Shown: piece after piece, positions 33,848-45,346 of the stretch
Position numbering within the stretch: the stretch's first letter is position 1
Layout: every line of letters begins with the position of its first letter
NCBI RefSeq assembly: GCF_900184035.1
Contig: NZ_FXWP01000010.1
Location: 62,001 to 126,000, forward strand
Origin: Kosakonia pseudosacchari
GTDB lineage: Bacteria > Pseudomonadota > Gammaproteobacteria > Enterobacterales > Enterobacteriaceae
Reading direction: 5' to 3'
DNA: 64,000 bases
Translations under genes and position numbers: made by a program
The notes under the pieces: model-generated
The model's input: only the letters and a program-made list of their open reading frames with translations
Told to the model about the DNA's origin: nothing
The model's database searches: none

Positions 33848-36562
33848 ATGACAGATGTAACCGTAAAAACGCTGGCCGCTGAGATTCAAACCTCTGTGGA
33901 CCGCCTGGTACAGCAATTTGCTGATGCAGGGATCCGCAAGTCCGCTGAAGACTCAGTGACGGCACAAGAAAAGCAGACGCTGTTAGCGCATTTGAACCGT
34001 GAACATGGTTCTACGCCTGACAAGCTGACTCTGCAGCGCAAGACGCGCAGTACATTAAGTATTCAGGGCACCGGTGGGAAAAGTAAATCGGTGCAGATCG
34101 AAGTCCGTAAAAAACGCACCTTTGTAAAACGCGATCCACAAGAGGCTGAACGTCTCGCTGCGGAAGAAGAGGCGATGCGTGAAGCGGAAGAGAAGGCCCG
34201 TCGTGAAGCAGAGGAAGCCGCTGAGCGCGAAGCCGAGGACAAAGCCAAACGTGATGCTGAAGCTCGAGCGAAACGTGAAGCTGATGAAAAGGCTAAACGC
34301 GAAAATGCTGAAAATGCAAAACGCGAAGCTGCGGAAAATAGCAAAGTGAGCAACCAACAATCTGACGAAATGACCAGGACAGCCCAGGCGGAAAAAGCCC
34401 GCCGTGAATCCGAAGCGCAAGAACTCAAGCGCAAAGCGGAAGAAGAGGCTCGTCGTAAACTGGAAGAAAATGCGCGTCGCGTAGCGGAAGAAGCTCGTCG
34501 TATGGCTGAACAAAATGAAGCGAACTGGGCGGCTCCGGCAAGCGAAGAAGAAGAGACTACTGGCGACTACCATGTAACCACTTCCCAGCATGCCCGCCAG
34601 GCGGAAGATGATAACGATCGTGAAGTTGAAGGCGGTCGTGGTCGCAGCCGTACAGCGAAAGCTGCACGTCCGAAGAAAGGCAACAAACACGCTGAAAGCA
34701 AAGCGGACCGTGAAGAAGCGCGTGCTGCGGTTCGTGGTGGTAAAGGTGGCCGTCAGCGTAAAGGTTCTGCTCTGCAGCAGGGCTTCCAGAAGCCAGCACA
34801 AGCGGTTAACCGTGACGTCGTGATCGGCGAAACGCTGACCGTTGGCGAACTGGCTAACAAGATGGCGGTTAAAGGCTCTCAGGTCATCAAAGCGATGATG
34901 AAGCTGGGCGCAATGGCGACCATCAACCAGGTTATTGACCAGGAAACTGCGCAACTGGTTGCTGAAGAGATGGGCCATAAAGTTATCCTGCGTCGTGAAA
35001 ACGAGCTGGAAGAAGCGGTAATGAGCGACCGTGACACAGGTGCTGCGGCAGAACCGCGCGCACCGGTTGTGACCATTATGGGTCACGTTGACCACGGTAA
35101 AACCTCTTTGCTGGACTACATTCGTTCAACGAAAGTGGCCTCTGGTGAAGCGGGTGGCATTACTCAGCACATTGGTGCTTACCACGTTGAAACTGACAAC
35201 GGCATGATCACCTTCCTGGATACCCCTGGTCACGCCGCGTTTACCGCAATGCGTGCCCGTGGTGCTCAGGCAACGGATATCGTGGTTCTGGTTGTTGCTG
35301 CCGATGACGGCGTGATGCCGCAAACTATCGAAGCTATCCAGCATGCGAAAGCGGCGCAGGTGCCGGTCGTGGTTGCCGTGAACAAGATCGATAAGCCAGA
35401 AGCCGATCCGGATCGCGTTAAAAACGAACTCTCTCAGTACGGCATCATTCCGGAAGAGTGGGGCGGCGAAAGCCAGTTCGTTCACGTTTCCGCGAAAGCC
35501 GGTACCGGTATCGACGAGCTGCTGGATGCGATCTTGCTGCAAGCCGAAGTTCTGGAACTGAAAGCCGTACGTAAAGGTATGGCGAGCGGCGTGGTTATCG
35601 AATCCTTCCTGGATAAAGGTCGTGGTCCGGTGGCATCCGTGCTGGTGCGTGAAGGTACGCTGCATAAAGGCGATATCGTTCTGTGTGGCTTCGAATATGG
35701 CCGCGTGCGTGCGATGCGTGACGAACTGGGTCGCGAAGTAACAGAAGCTGGTCCGTCCATTCCGGTGGAAATCCTCGGTCTGTCCGGTGTTCCGGCTGCG
35801 GGTGATGAAGCGACGGTTGTGCGTGACGAGAAGAAAGCGCGTGAAGTGGCACTGTACCGTCAGGGCAAATTCCGCGAAGTTAAACTGGCGCGTCAGCAGA
35901 AATCCAAACTGGAAAATATGTTTGCCAACATGACCGAAGGCGAAGTTCACGAAGTGAACATCGTTCTGAAGGCCGACGTTCAGGGTTCTGTCGAAGCTAT
36001 CTCCGATTCTCTGCTGAAACTGTCTACCGACGAAGTGAAAGTGAAGATCGTGGGCTCCGGCGTAGGTGGTATCACCGAAACCGACGCGACGCTGGCTGCG
36101 GCATCCAACGCGATTCTGGTTGGCTTCAACGTTCGTGCCGACGCTTCTGCGCGTCGCGTGATTGAAGCGGAAGGTCTGGATCTACGTTACTACTCCGTGA
36201 TCTATAACCTGATCGACGAAGTGAAAGCGGCGATGAGCGGTATGCTCTCTCCGGAACTGAAACAGCAGATCATCGGTCTGGCGGAAGTTCGCGATGTGTT
36301 CAAATCGCCGAAATTCGGTGCGATCGCCGGCTGTATGGTTACCGAAGGTGTGGTTAAACGTCACAACCCGATCCGCGTTCTGCGCGACAACGTGGTTATC
36401 TATGAAGGCGAGCTGGAATCCCTGCGTCGCTTCAAAGATGACGTCAACGAAGTCCGTAACGGTATGGAATGTGGTATCGGCGTTAAGAACTACAATGATG
36501 TACGTACCGGCGATATGATCGAAGTGTTCGAGATCATTGAGATCCAACGTACTATTGAGTAA
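33848..36562 (+). CDS. infB: Translation initiation factor IF-2
   Basis: GTPase that places fMet-tRNA on the 30S subunit. 904 residues (E. coli 890). The N-terminal IF2 domain (1-50) is followed by a long charged Ala/Glu/Arg coiled-coil linker (about 95-225), a second N-domain, the G domain ([22 protein letters not shown]) and the C-terminal fMet-tRNA-binding part. Internal starts equivalent to the E. coli IF2-beta and gamma forms are present: GTG at 34346 and ATG at 34370. The extra residues lie in the linker. Confidence 0.98.
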   Translation: MTDVTVKTLAAEIQTSVDRLVQQFADAGIRKSAEDSVTAQEKQTLLAHLNREHGSTPDKLTLQRKTRSTLSIQGTGGKSKSVQIEVRKKRTFVKRDPQEAERLAAEEEAMREAEEKARREAEEAAEREAEDKAKRDAEARAKREADEKAKRENAENAKREAAENSKVSNQQSDEMTRTAQAEKARRESEAQELKRKAEEEARRKLEENARRVAEEARRMAEQNEANWAAPASEEEETTGDYHVTTSQHARQAEDDNDREVEGGRGRSRTAKAARPKKGNKHAESKADREEARAAVRGGKGGRQRKGSALQQGFQKPAQAVNRDVVIGETLTVGELANKMAVKGSQVIKAMMKLGAMATINQVIDQETAQLVAEEMGHKVILRRENELEEAVMSDRDTGAAAEPRAPVVTIMGHVDHGKTSLLDYIRSTKVASGEAGGITQHIGAYHVETDNGMITFLDTPGHAAFTAMRARGAQATDIVVLVVAADDGVMPQTIEAIQHAKAAQVPVVVAVNKIDKPEADPDRVKNELSQYGIIPEEWGGESQFVHVSAKAGTGIDELLDAILLQAEVLELKAVRKGMASGVVIESFLDKGRGPVASVLVREGTLHKGDIVLCGFEYGRVRAMRDELGREVTEAGPSIPVEILGLSGVPAAGDEATVVRDEKKAREVALYRQGKFREVKLARQQKSKLENMFANMTEGEVHEVNIVLKADVQGSVEAISDSLLKLSTDEVKVKIVGSGVGGITETDATLAAASNAILVGFNVRADASARRVIEAEGLDLRYYSVIYNLIDEVKAAMSGMLSPELKQQIIGLAEVRDVFKSPKFGAIAGCMVTEGVVKRHNPIRVLRDNVVIYEGELESLRRFKDDVNEVRNGMECGIGVKNYNDVRTGDMIEVFEIIEIQRTIE

Positions 36563-36565
36563 TTC

Positions 36566-36646
36566 GCTTCGCTTTTCGGCTGGTAGCCAGCCGAAATGAA
36601 AAGTGGATGAACATTGCTGGCCGGGTAAGCGAAGCGCCTCCCGGCA
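36566..36646 (+). repeat. Structured REP-like palindromic element between infB and rbfA
   Basis: A perfect hairpin TTCGGCTGG / CCAGCCGAA (36575-36595) sits inside a longer pairing of GCTTCGCTT (36566-36574) with AAGCGAAGC (36627-36635). A second stem, GCCGGG / CCCGGC (36620-36625, 36640-36645), competes with the outer pairing and resembles enterobacterial REP elements. It lies in the infB-rbfA gap within an operon. Confidence 0.65.
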
Positions 36647-36655
36647 AGAAATATT

Positions 36656-36679
36656 AAAAGGGGCTACGGCCCCTTTTTA
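36656..36679 (+). terminator. Terminator-like hairpin before rbfA
   Basis: AAAAGGGGC / GCCCCTTTTT hairpin with a short loop, 16 nt before the rbfA ATG. It is likely a partial terminator or RNA-processing site, since rbfA lies in the same operon. Confidence 0.75.
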
Positions 36680-36694
36680 GTCTGGAGAATTATT

Positions 36695-37096
36695 ATGGCG
36701 AAAGAATTTGGTCGCCCGCAGCGCGTGGCTCAGGAACTGCAAAAAGAGATTGCGATTATCCTGCAGCGCGAAATTAAAGATCCGCGTCTGGGTATGATGA
36801 CCACCGTTTCTGGTGTCGAAGTGTCCCGCGATCTGGCTTATGCCAAAGTGTTTGTTACCTTCCTTAACGATAAAGACGAAGCATCCGTGAAAGCGGGTAT
36901 CAAAGCGTTGCAGGATGCCTCTGGCTTTATTCGTTCCCTGCTGGGTAAAGCGATGCGTTTGCGTATCGTGCCGGAACTGACGTTCTTCTACGACAACTCG
37001 TTGGTGGAAGGGATGCGCATGTCCAATCTGGTGACCAGTGTGGTGAAACACGATGACGAACGTCGTGTGAACCCGGACGACAGCAAGGAGGACTGA
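36695..37096 (+). CDS. rbfA: 30S ribosome-binding factor RbfA
   Basis: Cold-shock 30S assembly factor that binds near 16S helix 1. 133 residues, one KH-like domain (about 5-100) with [24 protein letters not shown], and a charged tail. The stop and the truB start share one base (TGATG). Confidence 0.97.
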   Translation: MAKEFGRPQRVAQELQKEIAIILQREIKDPRLGMMTTVSGVEVSRDLAYAKVFVTFLNDKDEASVKAGIKALQDASGFIRSLLGKAMRLRIVPELTFFYDNSLVEGMRMSNLVTSVVKHDDERRVNPDDSKED

Positions 37097-38043
37097 TGAG
37101 TCGTCCTCGTCGTCGCGGTCGCGACGTGCATGGCGTTCTGCTGCTCGATAAACAGCAGGGCGCTTCCAGCAATGATGTGCTGCAAAAAGTTAAGCGTCTT
37201 TATAACGCCAACCGTGCCGGACACACCGGAGCGCTTGATCCGCTGGCGACCGGCATGCTGCCGATTTGCCTGGGGGAAGCGACAAAGTTCTCCCAATATC
37301 TACTGGATTCGGACAAACGTTATCGGGTGATTGCCCGCCTTGGGCAGCGTACCGATACGTCCGATGCGGATGGGCAAATCGTTGAAGAGCGTCCATTGAC
37401 CTTCAGTGCCGAACAACTGGCGACTGCGCTGGACAGTTTTCGCGGTGATACGCAGCAAGTCCCGTCGATGTACTCTGCCCTGAAATATCAAGGAAAGAAG
37501 CTCTACGAGTATGCGCGTCAGGGCATTGAGGTTCCGCGTGAAGCGCGCCCGATTACGGTTTACGAGCTGTTATTTATCCGCCATGAAGGCGATGAACTTG
37601 AGCTGGAAATTCACTGCTCGAAAGGGACTTACATCCGCACCATCATTGATGATTTGGGTGAGAAACTTGGCTGCGGCGCACATGTTATCTATCTGCGTCG
37701 CCTGGCGGTGAGCAAGTACCCTGTCGAACGTATGGTAACGCTTGAGCAATTGCGTGAACGGGTTGAGCAGGCCGAGCAGCAGGGTATCCCGGCGGCGCAA
37801 CTGTTGGATCCACTATTGATGCCAATGGATAGCCCGGCGTCAGATTTCCCGGCGGTTAATATTCCGTCAGTCGTCGCGGCATACTTCAAAAATGGTCAGC
37901 CGGTCCGGGCATCCGATGCGCCAAAAACGGGGCTGGTGCGTGTCACAGAAGGTGATGATGAGACGTTCATTGGTATGGGCGAAATGGACGACGAAGGCCG
38001 TGTTGCGCCGCGTCGTCTGGTGGTCGAGTATCCTGCGCAATGA
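37096..38043 (+). CDS. truB: tRNA pseudouridine-55 synthase TruB
   Basis: Makes pseudouridine 55 in the T loop of tRNAs. 315 residues. Catalytic motif [16 protein letters not shown] with the Asp at about residue 48, then [20 protein letters not shown] and the later [18 protein letters not shown]. The C-terminal part (about 250-315) is PUA-like. Translation is coupled to rbfA. Confidence 0.97.
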   Translation: MSRPRRRGRDVHGVLLLDKQQGASSNDVLQKVKRLYNANRAGHTGALDPLATGMLPICLGEATKFSQYLLDSDKRYRVIARLGQRTDTSDADGQIVEERPLTFSAEQLATALDSFRGDTQQVPSMYSALKYQGKKLYEYARQGIEVPREARPITVYELLFIRHEGDELELEIHCSKGTYIRTIIDDLGEKLGCGAHVIYLRRLAVSKYPVERMVTLEQLRERVEQAEQQGIPAAQLLDPLLMPMDSPASDFPAVNIPSVVAAYFKNGQPVRASDAPKTGLVRVTEGDDETFIGMGEMDDEGRVAPRRLVVEYPAQ

Positions 38044-38053
38044 CGGGCTTACC

Positions 38054-38082
38054 TTGCGGGAAACCGTGACTACGAGTAGAAT
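38054..38082 (+). promoter_or_regulatory. Sigma-70 promoter for rpsO
   Basis: TTGCGG (38054-38059), a 17-nt spacer and TAGAAT (38077-38082) lie just after truB, about 110 nt before the rpsO ATG. This matches the known separate rpsO promoter of E. coli in position. Confidence 0.75.
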
Positions 38083-38144
38083 ATTGCCGCTTAACGTCGG
38101 GCTATGTATTTAACATCACCCGGCGTTAATCCTGAGGCCGCTGA

Positions 38145-38459
<315 letters not shown>

Positions 38460-38475
38460 GTCTGGCGAGTTTCAA

Positions 38476-38502
38476 GAAGGGGGCCTACAAGGCCCCTTTT
38501 TT
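38476..38502 (+). terminator. Terminator after rpsO
   Basis: AAGGGGGCCT / AGGCCCCTTTTTT hairpin. In E. coli the equivalent lets part of the transcription continue into pnp. Confidence 0.9.
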
Positions 38503-38573
38503 CAACCAGGCGGCAGCAATTGGCAGTAAACTAATGTATTGTTGCCAGGTATGATCTTCACTGCAGAGGTTCG

Positions 38574-38630
38574 CGCGGCTAATGAGAGGCTTTATCCGCA
38601 ATGGGCGGGTTAGGGTTGTCATTAGTCGCG
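38574..38630 (+). promoter_or_regulatory. pnp leader stem (RNase III site, PNPase autoregulation)
   Basis: CGCGGCTAATGA (38574-38585) pairs with TCATTAGTCGCG (38619-38630) over 12 bp with one G-T wobble. In E. coli RNase III cuts such a leader stem and PNPase then represses its own mRNA. Position (75 nt before pnp) and structure match. SraG has been described from this interval in E. coli, but I cannot delimit it here. Confidence 0.75.
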
Positions 38631-38704
38631 AGGATGCATGAAGATTCGGTTAAATTGTCAGCATGCCAAAGGTGTGCTGACTTTCATTAAGAAAGGACAG
38701 AACT

Positions 38705-40840
38705 TTGCTGAATCCGATCGTTCGTAAATTCCAGTATGGTCAACATACCGTCACGCTGGAAACCGGCATGATGGCGCGTCAGGCGACTGCTGCCGTTATG
38801 GTAAGCATGGATGACACCGCAGTATTCGTGACCGTTGTTGGCCAGAAAAAAGCAAAACCAGGTCAGGATTTCTTCCCGCTGACCGTAAACTATCAAGAGC
38901 GTACTTACGCTGCCGGTAAAATCCCTGGCGGTTTCTTCCGTCGTGAAGGCCGTCCGAGCGAAGGTGAAACGCTGATCGCGCGCCTGATTGACCGTCCGGT
39001 TCGCCCGCTGTTCCCGGAAGGCTTCGTGAACGAAGTGCAGGTTATCGCTACCGTGGTTTCCGTTAACCCGCAGGTTAACCCGGATATCGTGGCAATGATC
39101 GGTGCTTCCGCTGCGCTTTCACTGTCTGGTATTCCGTTCAATGGCCCGATTGGCGCTGCGCGTGTTGGTTATATCAATGACCAGTACGTTCTGAACCCGA
39201 CTCAGGAAGAGCTGAAAGCAAGTAAGCTGGACCTGGTGGTTGCCGGTACTGAAGCTGCGGTTCTGATGGTGGAATCCGAAGCGGAACTGCTGAGCGAAGA
39301 CCAGATGCTGGGCGCTGTGGTGTTCGGTCACGAGCAGCAGCAGGTTGTTATCCAGAACATCAACGAGCTGGTCAAAGAAGCTGGCAAACCGCGTTGGGAC
39401 TGGCAGCCAGAAGCGGTAAACGAAGCGCTGAACGCACGCGTTGCGGCACTGGCAGAATGTCGTTTGAGCGATGCGTACCGCATCACTGACAAACAAGAAC
39501 GTTATGCTCAGGTTGACGTAATCAAATCCGAAACCATCGCCGCACTTGTTGCAGAAGATGAAACCCTGGACGCCAATGAACTGGGCGAAATCCTGCACGC
39601 TATCGAGAAAAACGTTGTTCGTAGCCGCGTACTGGCAGGCGAACCGCGTATCGATGGCCGCGAAAAAGATATGATCCGTGGTCTGGACGTTCGTACCGGT
39701 GTTCTGCCTCGCACCCATGGTTCCGCACTGTTTACCCGCGGCGAAACCCAGGCGCTGGTTACTGCAACGCTGGGGACCGCTCGTGACGCGCAGATCATTG
39801 ACGAACTGATGGGCGAGCGCACTGACTCTTTCCTGTTCCATTACAACTTCCCTCCGTACTCCGTAGGGGAAACCGGGATGGTTGGTTCGCCGAAACGTCG
39901 TGAGATTGGCCACGGCCGTCTGGCAAAACGCGGTGTGCTGGCAGTGATGCCGGATGCAGATAAATTCCCGTACACCGTGCGTGTGGTGTCTGAAATCACC
40001 GAATCGAACGGTTCTTCTTCTATGGCTTCCGTTTGTGGCGCATCTCTGGCGCTGATGGACGCTGGCGTACCGGTGAAAGCGGCCGTTGCGGGTATCGCAA
40101 TGGGTCTGGTGAAAGAAGGCGACAACTTTGTTGTTCTGTCTGACATCCTGGGCGACGAAGACCACCTGGGCGATATGGACTTCAAAGTAGCGGGTTCCCG
40201 CGACGGTATCTCTGCGCTGCAGATGGATATCAAAATTGAAGGTATCACCAAAGAGATCATGCAGGTTGCGCTGAATCAGGCGAAAGGTGCTCGTCTGCAT
40301 ATTCTGGGCGTTATGGAGCAGGCGATTAACGCGCCGCGTGGTGATATCTCTGAATTTGCGCCGCGTATCCATACCATCAAAATTAATCCAGATAAGATCA
40401 AAGACGTGATCGGTAAAGGTGGTTCCGTTATTCGTGCGCTGACCGAAGAAACCGGCACTACCATCGAAATCGAAGATGATGGTACCGTAAAAATCGCAGC
40501 AACTGACGGTGATAAAGCGAAACATGCCATTCGCCGTATTGAAGAGATCACGGCTGAGATCGAAGTGGGCCGTGTCTATAGCGGTAAAGTGACCCGCATC
40601 GTTGACTTTGGCGCGTTTGTTGCCATCGGCGGCGGTAAAGAAGGTCTGGTACATATTTCTCAGATCGCGGACAAACGCGTTGAGAAAGTGACCGATTATC
40701 TGCAGATGGGCCAGGAAGTGCCGGTTAAAGTTCTGGAAGTTGACCGTCAGGGCCGTATTCGTCTGAGCATTAAAGAAGCGACTGAGCAGACTCAGCCTGC
40801 TGAAGCGTCGGAAGCGCCGCAAGCAGAGCAGGGCGAGTAA
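38705..40840 (+). CDS. pnp: Polynucleotide phosphorylase
   Basis: Phosphorolytic 3'-5' exoribonuclease and degradosome subunit. 711 residues as in E. coli, with the family's TTG start (TTGCTGAATCC) after AAGAAAGGA. Two RNase PH domains (about 1-215 and 310-545), KH (about 552-612; [20 protein letters not shown]) and S1 (about 620-690; [19 protein letters not shown]) are in order. The Glu/Ala-rich tail is the usual end. It is autoregulated through its leader. Confidence 0.98.
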   Translation: MLNPIVRKFQYGQHTVTLETGMMARQATAAVMVSMDDTAVFVTVVGQKKAKPGQDFFPLTVNYQERTYAAGKIPGGFFRREGRPSEGETLIARLIDRPVRPLFPEGFVNEVQVIATVVSVNPQVNPDIVAMIGASAALSLSGIPFNGPIGAARVGYINDQYVLNPTQEELKASKLDLVVAGTEAAVLMVESEAELLSEDQMLGAVVFGHEQQQVVIQNINELVKEAGKPRWDWQPEAVNEALNARVAALAECRLSDAYRITDKQERYAQVDVIKSETIAALVAEDETLDANELGEILHAIEKNVVRSRVLAGEPRIDGREKDMIRGLDVRTGVLPRTHGSALFTRGETQALVTATLGTARDAQIIDELMGERTDSFLFHYNFPPYSVGETGMVGSPKRREIGHGRLAKRGVLAVMPDADKFPYTVRVVSEITESNGSSSMASVCGASLALMDAGVPVKAAVAGIAMGLVKEGDNFVVLSDILGDEDHLGDMDFKVAGSRDGISALQMDIKIEGITKEIMQVALNQAKGARLHILGVMEQAINAPRGDISEFAPRIHTIKINPDKIKDVIGKGGSVIRALTEETGTTIEIEDDGTVKIAATDGDKAKHAIRRIEEITAEIEVGRVYSGKVTRIVDFGAFVAIGGGKEGLVHISQIADKRVEKVTDYLQMGQEVPVKVLEVDRQGRIRLSIKEATEQTQPAEASEAPQAEQGE

Positions 40841-40948
40841 GGTTGCCTTTGCCCTCCGCGAAAGCGGAGGGCTTATTAGCAGGCAGGACGCCATGTTTGC
40901 AGCCGGGGGACAGGACGTTCATCCAATTGTTGTCTTCGGGAGTGGGAA

Positions 40949-41833
40949 ATGAAGCCTTTTTTGCGCTGGTGTTTCGTTGCGACAGCTTTAACGCTGGCAG
41001 GATGCAGCAACTCTGCCTGGCGTAAGAGCGAAGTCCTCGCGGTGCCATTGCAACCGACTTTGCAGCAAGAAGTGATTCTGGCGCGCATGGAACAAATTCT
41101 TGCCAGTCGGGCTTTAACCGATGACGAACGCGCACAGCTTTTATATGAGCGCGGAGTGTTGTATGATAGCCTCGGTTTGAGAGCCTTAGCGCGAAATGAT
41201 TTCTCGCAAGCGCTGGCAATCCGACCCGATATGCCAGAAGTATTCAATTACTTAGGCATTTATTTAACGCAGGCAGGCAATTTTGATGCTGCCTATGAAG
41301 CGTTTGATTCTGTACTTGAGCTTGATCCAACTTACAACTACGCGCACTTGAATCGCGGGATCGCACTGCATTACGGCGGTCGCGACAAGTTAGCGCAAGA
41401 TGATCTGCTGGCGTTTTATCAAGACGATCCTAATGATCCTTTCCGGAGTCTGTGGCTTTACATCGTTGAGCGGAAGCTTAATGAGAAGCAGGCTAAAGAA
41501 GCACTGAAACAGCGCTTCGAAAAATCGGACAAGGAACAGTGGGGATGGAACATTGTCGAGTTCTACCTCGGCGACATTAGCGAAGCAACGCTAATGGATC
41601 GCCTGAAGGCAGACGCAACGGATAACACCTCGCTCGCTGAGCATCTCAGTGAAACCAACTTCTATTTAGGTAAGTACTACCTAAGTCTGGGGGATAAGGA
41701 CAGCGCTACGGCACTGTTCAAACTAGCGGTTGCCAACAACGTCCATAATTTTGTTGAGCATCGTTACGCATTGTTGGAATTAGCGCTCTTGGGCCAGGAG
41801 CATGACGACCTGGCAGAATCGGACCAGCAATAG
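40949..41833 (+). CDS. nlpI: TPR outer-membrane lipoprotein NlpI
   Basis: Adaptor lipoprotein that links peptidoglycan hydrolases and the protease Prc (MepS turnover). 294 residues; lipobox LAGC with Cys19 after a short signal peptide. TPR motifs are clear at about 62-165 ([23 protein letters not shown]..., [33 protein letters not shown]). A GGGAGTGGG region provides the RBS. It sits between pnp and deaD, as in E. coli. Confidence 0.97.
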   Translation: MKPFLRWCFVATALTLAGCSNSAWRKSEVLAVPLQPTLQQEVILARMEQILASRALTDDERAQLLYERGVLYDSLGLRALARNDFSQALAIRPDMPEVFNYLGIYLTQAGNFDAAYEAFDSVLELDPTYNYAHLNRGIALHYGGRDKLAQDDLLAFYQDDPNDPFRSLWLYIVERKLNEKQAKEALKQRFEKSDKEQWGWNIVEFYLGDISEATLMDRLKADATDNTSLAEHLSETNFYLGKYYLSLGDKDSATALFKLAVANNVHNFVEHRYALLELALLGQEHDDLAESDQQ

Positions 41834-41940
41834 CTGACGAACATATCAGCCCGTAATCTTTTTTTGATTGCCATCACCTTCGCGGGTGAGGGCTTCATTG
41901 TTCGTTAATTAACCTACTTTGAGCCGGTTCACACTTTTCA

Positions 41941-42021
41941 ATGAAAATTGCTAATTTTTTTCACGATGAGTTATGTAGACTGGCCGCCAATGACATAGAG
42001 GCACTTGTACTACATGGCTGA
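41941..42021 (+). CDS. yrbN: Small protein YrbN (26 residues), overlapping the deaD start
   Basis: ATG at 41941, 26 codons and a TGA at 42019-42021: [27 protein letters not shown]. coli has a 26-residue yrbN in the same place, and I recognise the DELCRLAA...EALVLHG pattern. Its stop overlaps the deaD ATG by 8 nt, so it could couple translation to deaD. Function unknown; no clear RBS. Confidence 0.85.
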   Translation: MKIANFFHDELCRLAANDIEALVLHG

Positions 42022-43918
42022 ATTCGAAACCACTTTTGCAGATCTGGGCCTGAAGGCTCCCATCCTTGAAGCTCTTAACGATCTCGGTTACGAAAAACCA
42101 TCTCCGATCCAGGCTGAGTGCATTCCGCACCTGCTGAACGGTCGTGACGTGCTGGGCATGGCCCAGACTGGTAGCGGTAAAACCGCGGCGTTTTCTCTGC
42201 CGCTGCTGAACAACATCGATCCGGACCTGCGTGCACCGCAGATCCTTGTGCTCGCTCCGACCCGCGAACTGGCGGTTCAGGTTGCTGAAGCCATGACCGA
42301 TTTCTCTAAACATATGCGCGGTGTAAGCGTGGTAGCCCTGTACGGTGGCCAGCGTTATGACGTGCAATTACGCGCTCTGCGCCAGGGGCCACAGATTGTC
42401 GTCGGTACGCCGGGCCGTCTGCTGGATCACCTGAAACGCGGCACGCTGGATCTCTCTAAACTGAGCGGTCTGGTGCTGGATGAAGCCGACGAAATGCTGC
42501 GCATGGGCTTTATCGAAGACGTAGAAACCATCATGGCGCAGATCCCGGAAGGTCATCAGACCGCTCTGTTCTCTGCAACCATGCCGGAAGCAATCCGTCG
42601 CATTACTCGCCGCTTTATGAAAGAGCCGCAGGAAGTGCGCATTCAATCCAGCGTGACGACTCGTCCGGATATCAGCCAGAGCTACTGGACTGCATACGGC
42701 ATGCGTAAAAACGAAGCACTGGTTCGCTTCCTGGAAGCAGAAGATTTTGATGCGGCGATCATCTTCGTTCGTACCAAAAACGCAACGCTGGAAGTGGCTG
42801 AAGCACTGGAACGCAGTGGCTATAACAGCGCCGCGCTGAACGGTGATATGAACCAGGCACTGCGTGAGCAGACACTGGAGCGTCTGAAAGACGGTCGTCT
42901 GGATATCCTGATCGCAACTGACGTTGCGGCACGTGGTCTGGACGTTGAGCGTATCAGCCTGGTCGTTAACTACGACATCCCGATGGATTCCGAATCCTAC
43001 GTTCACCGTATCGGTCGTACCGGTCGTGCGGGTCGTGCGGGTCGTGCGCTGCTGTTCGTTGAGAACCGCGAGCGTCGTCTGCTGCGCAACATCGAACGTA
43101 CGATGAAACTGACCATTCCGGAAGTAGAACTGCCGAACGCAGAGCTGCTGGGCAAACGCCGTCTGGAAAAATTCGCCGCTAAAGTTCAGCAACAGCTGGA
43201 AAGCAGCGATCTGGATCAGTACCGCGCGCTGCTGGCAAAAATCCAGCCTTCTGCTGAAGAAGAGATGGATATTGAAACGCTGGCCGCTGCACTGCTGAAA
43301 ATGGCGCAGGGCGAACGTCCGCTGATCCTGCCGCCGGATGCGCCGATGCGTCCGCGTCGCGAATTCCGTGAACGTGATGATCGCTTCGAACGCCGTGGCG
43401 ATCGTAACGATCGGGGCCCGCGTGGCGAACGTTCTGAACGTGGTGGCGAAGATCGTCCGCGTCGTGAACGTCGCGATGTTGGCGAAATGGAACTGTACCG
43501 TATTGAAGTAGGCCGCGATGATGGTGTTGAAGTCCGTCATATCGTTGGTGCTATCGCCAACGAAGGCGACATCAGCAGCCGTTACATCGGTAACATCAAG
43601 CTGTTCGGTACTCACTCTACCATTGAGCTGCCGAAAGGCATGCCGGGCGAAGTTCTGCAGCACTTCACCCGCACGCGTATTCTGAACAAGCCGATGAATA
43701 TGCAACTGCTGGGCGATGCACAGCCGCGTGAGCGTAGCGAACGCCGCGGTGGCGGTGAGCGTCGTGGCGGTTTTGGTGGTGAACGCCGTGAAGGCGGCCG
43801 TGGTGAAGGTCGTCGTTTCAGCGGCGAGCGTCAGGAAGGTCGTAGCTTCGGTGGCGAACGTCGCGCACCGCGCCGCGATCGTGACGACAGCGCTCCGCGT
43901 CGCCGTAACGACGCATAA
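42014..43918 (+). CDS. deaD: ATP-dependent DEAD-box RNA helicase DeaD (CsdA)
   Basis: Cold-shock helicase in ribosome assembly and RNA decay. 634 residues. Q motif and AQTGSGKT (I), PTRELA (Ia), DEAD as VLDEADEM (II), SAT (III) and [15 protein letters not shown] (VI) all present. A DbpA-like RNA-binding domain (about 485-560, [21 protein letters not shown]) is followed by an Arg/Gly-rich tail with RGG-type repeats. The ATG at 42014 gives [12 protein letters not shown]; the frame opens at a TTG 9 nt upstream. Overlaps yrbN. Confidence 0.97.
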   Translation: MAEFETTFADLGLKAPILEALNDLGYEKPSPIQAECIPHLLNGRDVLGMAQTGSGKTAAFSLPLLNNIDPDLRAPQILVLAPTRELAVQVAEAMTDFSKHMRGVSVVALYGGQRYDVQLRALRQGPQIVVGTPGRLLDHLKRGTLDLSKLSGLVLDEADEMLRMGFIEDVETIMAQIPEGHQTALFSATMPEAIRRITRRFMKEPQEVRIQSSVTTRPDISQSYWTAYGMRKNEALVRFLEAEDFDAAIIFVRTKNATLEVAEALERSGYNSAALNGDMNQALREQTLERLKDGRLDILIATDVAARGLDVERISLVVNYDIPMDSESYVHRIGRTGRAGRAGRALLFVENRERRLLRNIERTMKLTIPEVELPNAELLGKRRLEKFAAKVQQQLESSDLDQYRALLAKIQPSAEEEMDIETLAAALLKMAQGERPLILPPDAPMRPRREFRERDDRFERRGDRNDRGPRGERSERGGEDRPRRERRDVGEMELYRIEVGRDDGVEVRHIVGAIANEGDISSRYIGNIKLFGTHSTIELPKGMPGEVLQHFTRTRILNKPMNMQLLGDAQPRERSERRGGGERRGGFGGERREGGRGEGRRFSGERQEGRSFGGERRAPRRDRDDSAPRRRNDA

Positions 43919-43949
43919 TCTGCGTTACAGCCTGTAAAGAAATAGATAC

Positions 43950-43981
43950 AGCCCCGATCGAAAAGATTGGGGCTTTTTTTA
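43950..43981 (+). terminator. Terminator after deaD
   Basis: AGCCCCGATC / GATTGGGGCT stem (one G-T pair) plus a seven-T run. Confidence 0.9.
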
Positions 43982-43989
43982 TCCGTAAT

Positions 43990-44007
43990 GTACTCCTGTA
44001 CTGGTAC
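43990..44007 (+). promoter_or_regulatory. Putative TrpR operator of mtr
   Basis: GTACTCCTGTACTGGTAC keeps 13 of 18 positions of the TrpR operator consensus GTACTAGTTAACTAGTAC, including both outer GTAC arms. It lies 52 nt before the mtr ATG. In E. coli mtr is repressed by TrpR and activated by TyrR; I did not find a convincing TyrR box. Confidence 0.6.
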
Positions 44008-44058
44008 AATGCAGCAGCCTGAACTACTGGCATTGTTCACCACAGGAGAATCATTCAG

Positions 44059-45303
44059 ATGTCGACACTGACAACCACACAAGCTTCCCCTTCGCTGTTC
44101 GGCGGGGTAGTGATTATTGGCGGCACGATCATTGGCGCAGGCATGTTTTCACTGCCAGTGGTGATGTCCGGCGCGTGGTTTTTCTGGTCATTGCTGGCGC
44201 TCGTTTTTACCTGGTTTTGCATGTTGCATTCCGGGCTGATGATCCTTGAAGCCAACCTGAATTACCGTAGCGGCGCGAGCTTCGATACCATCACCAAAGA
44301 TTTGCTGGGAAAAGGCTGGAACCTGGTCAACGGTATCTCGATTGCTTTCGTGCTCTATATCCTGACTTATGCCTATATTTCGGCAAGCGGCTCTATTTTG
44401 CATCACACCTTTGCGGAAATGTCGCTGAATGTCCCGCCGCGCCTGGCCGGGCTGGCCTTTGCGCTGCTGGTGGCGTTTATCGTCTGGCTCTCCACGCACG
44501 CTGTCAGCCGAATGACGGCAATTGTTCTGGGGGCGAAGGTCATCACCTTCTTTCTCACCTTTGGCAGCCTGTTGGGGCATGTCGAGCCAGCGACCTTATT
44601 TAACGTCGCTCAGAGCGATGCTTCGTATACGCCTTATCTGTTGATGACGCTGCCATTCTGCCTGGCCTCGTTTGGCTACCACGGCAATGTACCGAGCCTG
44701 ATGAAATACTACGGCAAAGATCCACGCACCATCATTCGTTGCCTGGTCTACGGCACGCTGTTGGCGCTGGGGCTGTATGTTATTTGGTTACTGGTCACGA
44801 TGGGTAACATCGCACGCCCTGCATTCATTGAGATCGCAGCAAAAGGCGGGAATATCGATGTGCTGGTGCAGGCGCTGAGCGGCGTGCTGAATAGCCGCAG
44901 CCTGGATCTGTTGCTGGTTGTCTTCTCAAACTTTGCCGTCGCCAGTTCCTTCCTCGGCGTGACGCTGGGGCTGTTTGACTACCTGGCAGACTTATTCAAG
45001 TTTGATGATTCCCCGCTGGGGCGTTTTAAAACCGCACTGCTGACCTTTTTGCCGCCGATTGTCGGTGGCTTGCTGTGGCCGAACGGCTTTCTGTACGCGA
45101 TTGGTTATGCGGGCTTAGCAGCAACAGTATGGGCGGCCATTGTTCCCGCGCTGCTGGCAAATGCGTCGCGTAAGCGCTTTGGCAGCCCGGCGTTTCGCGT
45201 GTGGGGTGGCAAGCCGATGATTGTGCTGATTCTGCTGTTCGGCATTGGCAACGCGGTGGTGCATCTGCTTTCCAGCTTTAATTTGTTACCTGTCTATCAG
45301 TAA
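44059..45303 (+). CDS. mtr: Tryptophan-specific transporter Mtr
   Basis: Proton-coupled Trp permease of the aromatic/hydroxy amino acid (HAAAP) family. 414 residues, about eleven membrane helices. The N-terminal [24 protein letters not shown] segment (about residues 14-37) is the family's first helix. An AGGAG RBS lies upstream, and the operator-like palindrome at 43990 suggests tryptophan control. Confidence 0.96.
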   Translation: MSTLTTTQASPSLFGGVVIIGGTIIGAGMFSLPVVMSGAWFFWSLLALVFTWFCMLHSGLMILEANLNYRSGASFDTITKDLLGKGWNLVNGISIAFVLYILTYAYISASGSILHHTFAEMSLNVPPRLAGLAFALLVAFIVWLSTHAVSRMTAIVLGAKVITFFLTFGSLLGHVEPATLFNVAQSDASYTPYLLMTLPFCLASFGYHGNVPSLMKYYGKDPRTIIRCLVYGTLLALGLYVIWLLVTMGNIARPAFIEIAAKGGNIDVLVQALSGVLNSRSLDLLLVVFSNFAVASSFLGVTLGLFDYLADLFKFDDSPLGRFKTALLTFLPPIVGGLLWPNGFLYAIGYAGLAATVWAAIVPALLANASRKRFGSPAFRVWGGKPMIVLILLFGIGNAVVHLLSSFNLLPVYQ

Positions 45304-45312
45304 TCATTTTCT

Positions 45313-45336
45313 CTCCTCTCCCGTATGGGAGAGGAG
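45313..45336. terminator. Hairpin between mtr and yhbW
   Basis: Perfect 10-bp stem CTCCTCTCCC / GGGAGAGGAG with a GTAT loop between convergent genes. No T run on either side, so it may act as a 3'-end stabiliser rather than a classic terminator. Confidence 0.65.
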
Positions 45337-45346
45337 GATCTCTGCG

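Noticed and set aside
39119-40894. 591-codon open frame antisense to pnp
   Set aside because: It mirrors a highly biased conserved gene; no RBS, no family resemblance, and composition typical of antisense frames in GC-rich codon use.
42368-43705. 445-codon open frame antisense to deaD
   Set aside because: Shadow of deaD; no start signal or recognisable domain.
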